NCBI GenBank assembly: GCA_031549195.1
Contig: JAVBQF010000019.1
Location: 1 to 14,373, forward strand
From: JAVBQF01 sp031549195
GTDB taxonomy: Bacteria > Bacillota_I > Bacilli_A > RF39 > UBA660
Reading direction: 5' to 3'
DNA: 14,373 nt
Under the pieces are notes generated by a model. That model made no database searches, was not told the origin of the DNA, and worked only from the letters and a program-made list of their open reading frames with translations. This document shows positions 13,501-14,373 of the stretch, piece after piece. Positions within the stretch are counted from its first letter, which is position 1. Every line of letters begins with the position of its first letter. Position numbers and translations under genes: made by a program.

Positions 13501-14373
13501 TGAGCTCTTCTAATAAGTTTCTCATTTTGAGCTAATTCACGCTTATAAGTTACATCATTTTCATAATGCATTCCCTTTTTATCTTTTACTTTTTTACCTT
13601 GGTTTCTATCTTCAACATTTAATCTTTCTAATTGATGCTTTAATGCGGCTCTTTTTTCTCTATCAGCATTAGATATTTTCTCTCCTCTTTCTAATGCCTG
13701 ATTCATACTCTCGTCGATGTCAAAAATTTGATCCTGTATAGCTGTTATACGTCTATCATATTCATCTCTCCAAGTCAAATTATCATGTTTTTGTCTTTCA
13801 TCCATACCAACATCTCCCGTTTCCTTGCTACTACGAGGCACATCTGTACCTCCAGCACCATTAATATTATTAATTCTACCATTTTCCTGATGATTTGGCA
13901 ATACTTTACCACTCTCTGATTGACCTGTTACTTCACCATGATCTCGCGCTTCTTCTGTAACTGAAGACATTTCAGCCGGCACTGCTTCTACTACTTTTTC
14001 TGTTTCTGAAACTACTGGTTCAAATCTGTCTTCCACACCATTTGACACAACTGGATTAACCGTTGGTGTTTCTCCACTATTACTAGCCATAAATGGTTCT
14101 TCTTTTCCAACTTCTACTGCTACTTCACTCTTTTTCATTTGTCTTTCAGCAATTGCAGATCCAAGTTTAGAAAATATATTAGGTTTTGCATTACCATTCA
14201 AAGAAGCTTCTTCTTTATCTAAAGTTTTTTCGACCTTATTCAGCTGTATCTTTGTTCCCCATTTTGAAAACATCTTATCATACTCTGCCTGAGTCTGGTT
14301 ATGTACTTCTTCTGCTGGACCTTCTACTTTAATCCCCTGATTCGCTAAAAACTCACTATTCGCTTCAGCATGT
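10542..14373 (-). CDS. Giant unrecognised protein with triplicated C-terminal module (partial, N-terminus outside window)
   Basis: The frame runs from the TAA at 10542 to the window edge, at least 1276 codons. A Met at 14273 has no ribosome binding site, and the 33 codons before it are open, so the start lies outside. Numbering from that Met: charged, probably helical region (about 150-300); Ala/Lys/Glu-rich coiled coil like TolA (about 338-380); Gln/Pro/Thr-rich linkers (about 385-420 and 525-550); and three diverged copies of a roughly 100-residue beta-rich module at about 559-655, 828-940 and 1127-1234. A second repeat, FFNxPE...DAxEQxID, occurs at about 1010 and 1067 within another coiled coil. 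No membrane helix is visible in the part seen. GC content looks higher than in neighbours. It looks like a scaffold or structural protein, but I recognise no family and assign no function. Confidence 0.85.
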   Translation of the reverse strand, partial: HAEANSEFLANQGIKVEGPAEEVHNQTQAEYDKMFSKWGTKIQLNKVEKTLDKEEASLNGNAKPNIFSKLGSAIAERQMKKSEVAVEVGKEEPFMASNSGETPTVNPVVSNGVEDRFEPVVSETEKVVEAVPAEMSSVTEEARDHGEVTGQSESGKVLPNHQENGRINNINGAGGTDVPRSSKETGDVGMDERQKHDNLTWRDEYDRRITAIQDQIFDIDESMNQALERGEKISNADREKRAALKHQLERLNVEDRNQGKKVKDKKGMHYENDVTYKRELAQNEKLIRRAQRKANRSRGGEREYWEGELKRLQEVESKRIYNDHEVRIGRKSAVRADNYTPGTFTPRTSSTNNSPDNLVQTANAKVNYAKEQLAEDIKKAAAETKSAEEKKAAEEVAKKRAAEEAAKKVVAQVKNQRPSVQQTPITQTQQYSQPRQQTVTGAAQVANTQGSITELLTSYVNLITNQANITNPVEAEVRNVLFSELTNRFVAALSADPRAVLTQLSAIVNGNARQVQRPAATQTVPTMDSIEAQYNKLGFSSKGWTKGAITGTLTGQPVQTYTQTVQATQQIQPPQQPEFDVNLIANFMRMNGSTINIYPHPEVSTARVVNITQVDIFGNQTKIDQVVQNGQAFDTQIAPLIAGMYLQSNIPYSVDTNTSMQNGQVYGNIRMSSTTGVNLQMVSSPDLVDYVRSEAYRATNKNMINAFAPIMTPTLQNTIQHQAFVRAPFNITTQQFNYNYPSVQPYFIPDYMRNQGIAYYTEEINRVNALIKETEQLIYMADVLLRSGQLPSQTVFQQPQAAAQSQVVPNVPVAAEKQAKPAGQVMPNQVRPAGPKPLDIEKFPEIFKGLYETYNGAKRDNETLALNIVGSKNDSNVRIVQLILSDGQKASHLENYTFRDGKMFDERILPSMQQTFVDNNTIAVGSGMIGNIGDSDKAQNLAIYGSTSKEGNKFAVAGFDLEYCQSINNQIDALARMKEVEIIAKPVAPKYTEAEINQAYQAEIAKQIAEHTAEQAAKEASDKRIDQYEKYQRAAKENELNQFFNQPEISAEIDAVEQRIDENKQREYQAETDRLASEEKALEAERRKEHNRIQKEYKNFFNNPENVTKLDAAEQAIDQAPIIVPNHERVSDVHFADELNEIEPVRDILDNYGSLLVGEHDSISMEVGSMDTYPSGKQVKVILSQNGIPTLATSVYYQNGAEFESKRQAQVAELWGEKFDVTRGVVIDNGTNSTYESIATNGGKFTVTGDKAALDAVQAAVQRASGVKAEDNQQTR
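10590..12599 (-). repeat. Three diverged protein modules encoded at 12599-12300, 11792-11450 and 10895-10590
   Basis: Each translated copy starts with strands (STINIY, LALNIV, ISMEVG), then a hydrophobic strand (RVVNITQV, RIVQLIL, QVKVIL), then NG/DG-x-F (QNGQAFD, RDGKMFD, QNGAEFE), then a closing strand after Gly (TTGVNLQMV, KEGNKFAVAG, TNGGKFTVTG) and a helix. Copies two and three are most alike. DNA identity is low, so the duplications are old. Aligned by eye. Confidence 0.5.

Noticed and set aside
14200..14273. Met at 14273 as the start of the giant protein
   Set aside because: No ribosome binding site precedes it and the frame is open for 33 more codons to the window edge, so the gene is treated as incomplete.
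10542..14373. Giant gene as a phage tail or horizontally acquired island because of its higher GC and Gln-rich repeats
   Set aside because: No phage, integrase or IS genes nearby, it sits neatly convergent with a housekeeping-type gene, and the GC difference is comparable to that of the scaffold/GGGtGRT operon.
1..14373. CRISPR arrays, tRNA or rRNA genes, riboswitches
   Set aside because: No regularly spaced direct repeats, cloverleaf-like or known riboswitch patterns were seen on reading; intergenic regions are short apart from 4607-5156.

Overview
The window looks like chromosomal DNA of a low-GC, endospore-forming member of the Bacillota (Firmicutes). The evidence is AT-rich intergenic DNA, strong AGGAGG-type ribosome binding sites, two CotY/CotZ-type spore coat proteins, a SEDS-family (FtsW/RodA/SpoVE) protein, a KinB-like orphan histidine kinase and a Spo0A-box-like sequence. 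Genes use the standard code: stops are TAA or TAG, and Trp is TGG. I saw no rRNA, tRNA, CRISPR array, insertion sequence or phage module. I cannot name the genus.

Layout. 1-635 (-) is the start of a membrane-anchored, pilin-like surface protein with an Ig-like repeat; it runs off the left edge and has a near-perfect sigma-A promoter. 771-2787 (-) is an OmpR-type response regulator and sensor kinase operon. 2912-4606 (-) is a conserved two-gene operon encoding a NifU/IscU-like iron-sulfur scaffold protein and the GGGtGRT protein; the apparent original start of the first gene is cut by an in-frame TAG at codon 3. 4607-5156 holds an operator-like dyad, a strong terminator and the frameshifted remnant of an unrecognised gene. 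5157-6981 (-) is a multi-pass KinB-like kinase followed by a permuted papain-fold hydrolase. 7021-7070 carries five TGT units phased exactly 10 bp apart, one inside a perfect Spo0A-box match. 7141-8038 holds two small membrane-anchored proteins facing each other; one is a PTS EIIB domain that has lost its phosphorylated cysteine. 8191-9324 is a spore-coat region: tandem CotZ paralogues (+) and a convergent small protein with a DUF2642-like C-terminus (-). 9406-10545 (+) is the SEDS protein. 10542 to the right edge (-) is a very large unrecognised protein of at least 1276 codons with three diverged copies of a roughly 100-residue module.

How they may fit together. The central part (about 5.7-10.5 kb) reads as a loose sporulation neighbourhood: an orphan kinase that could feed the Spo0A phosphorelay, possible Spo0A sites beside it, coat proteins preceded by GerE/sigma-K-like sequences, and a SEDS glycan polymerase candidate. 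The two-component pair and the GGGtGRT operon look like separate housekeeping units. The least explained items are the giant triplicated-module protein, the TAG at the start of the iron-sulfur scaffold gene, and the phased TGT array. Promoter and operator calls were made by eye and are weaker than the gene calls.
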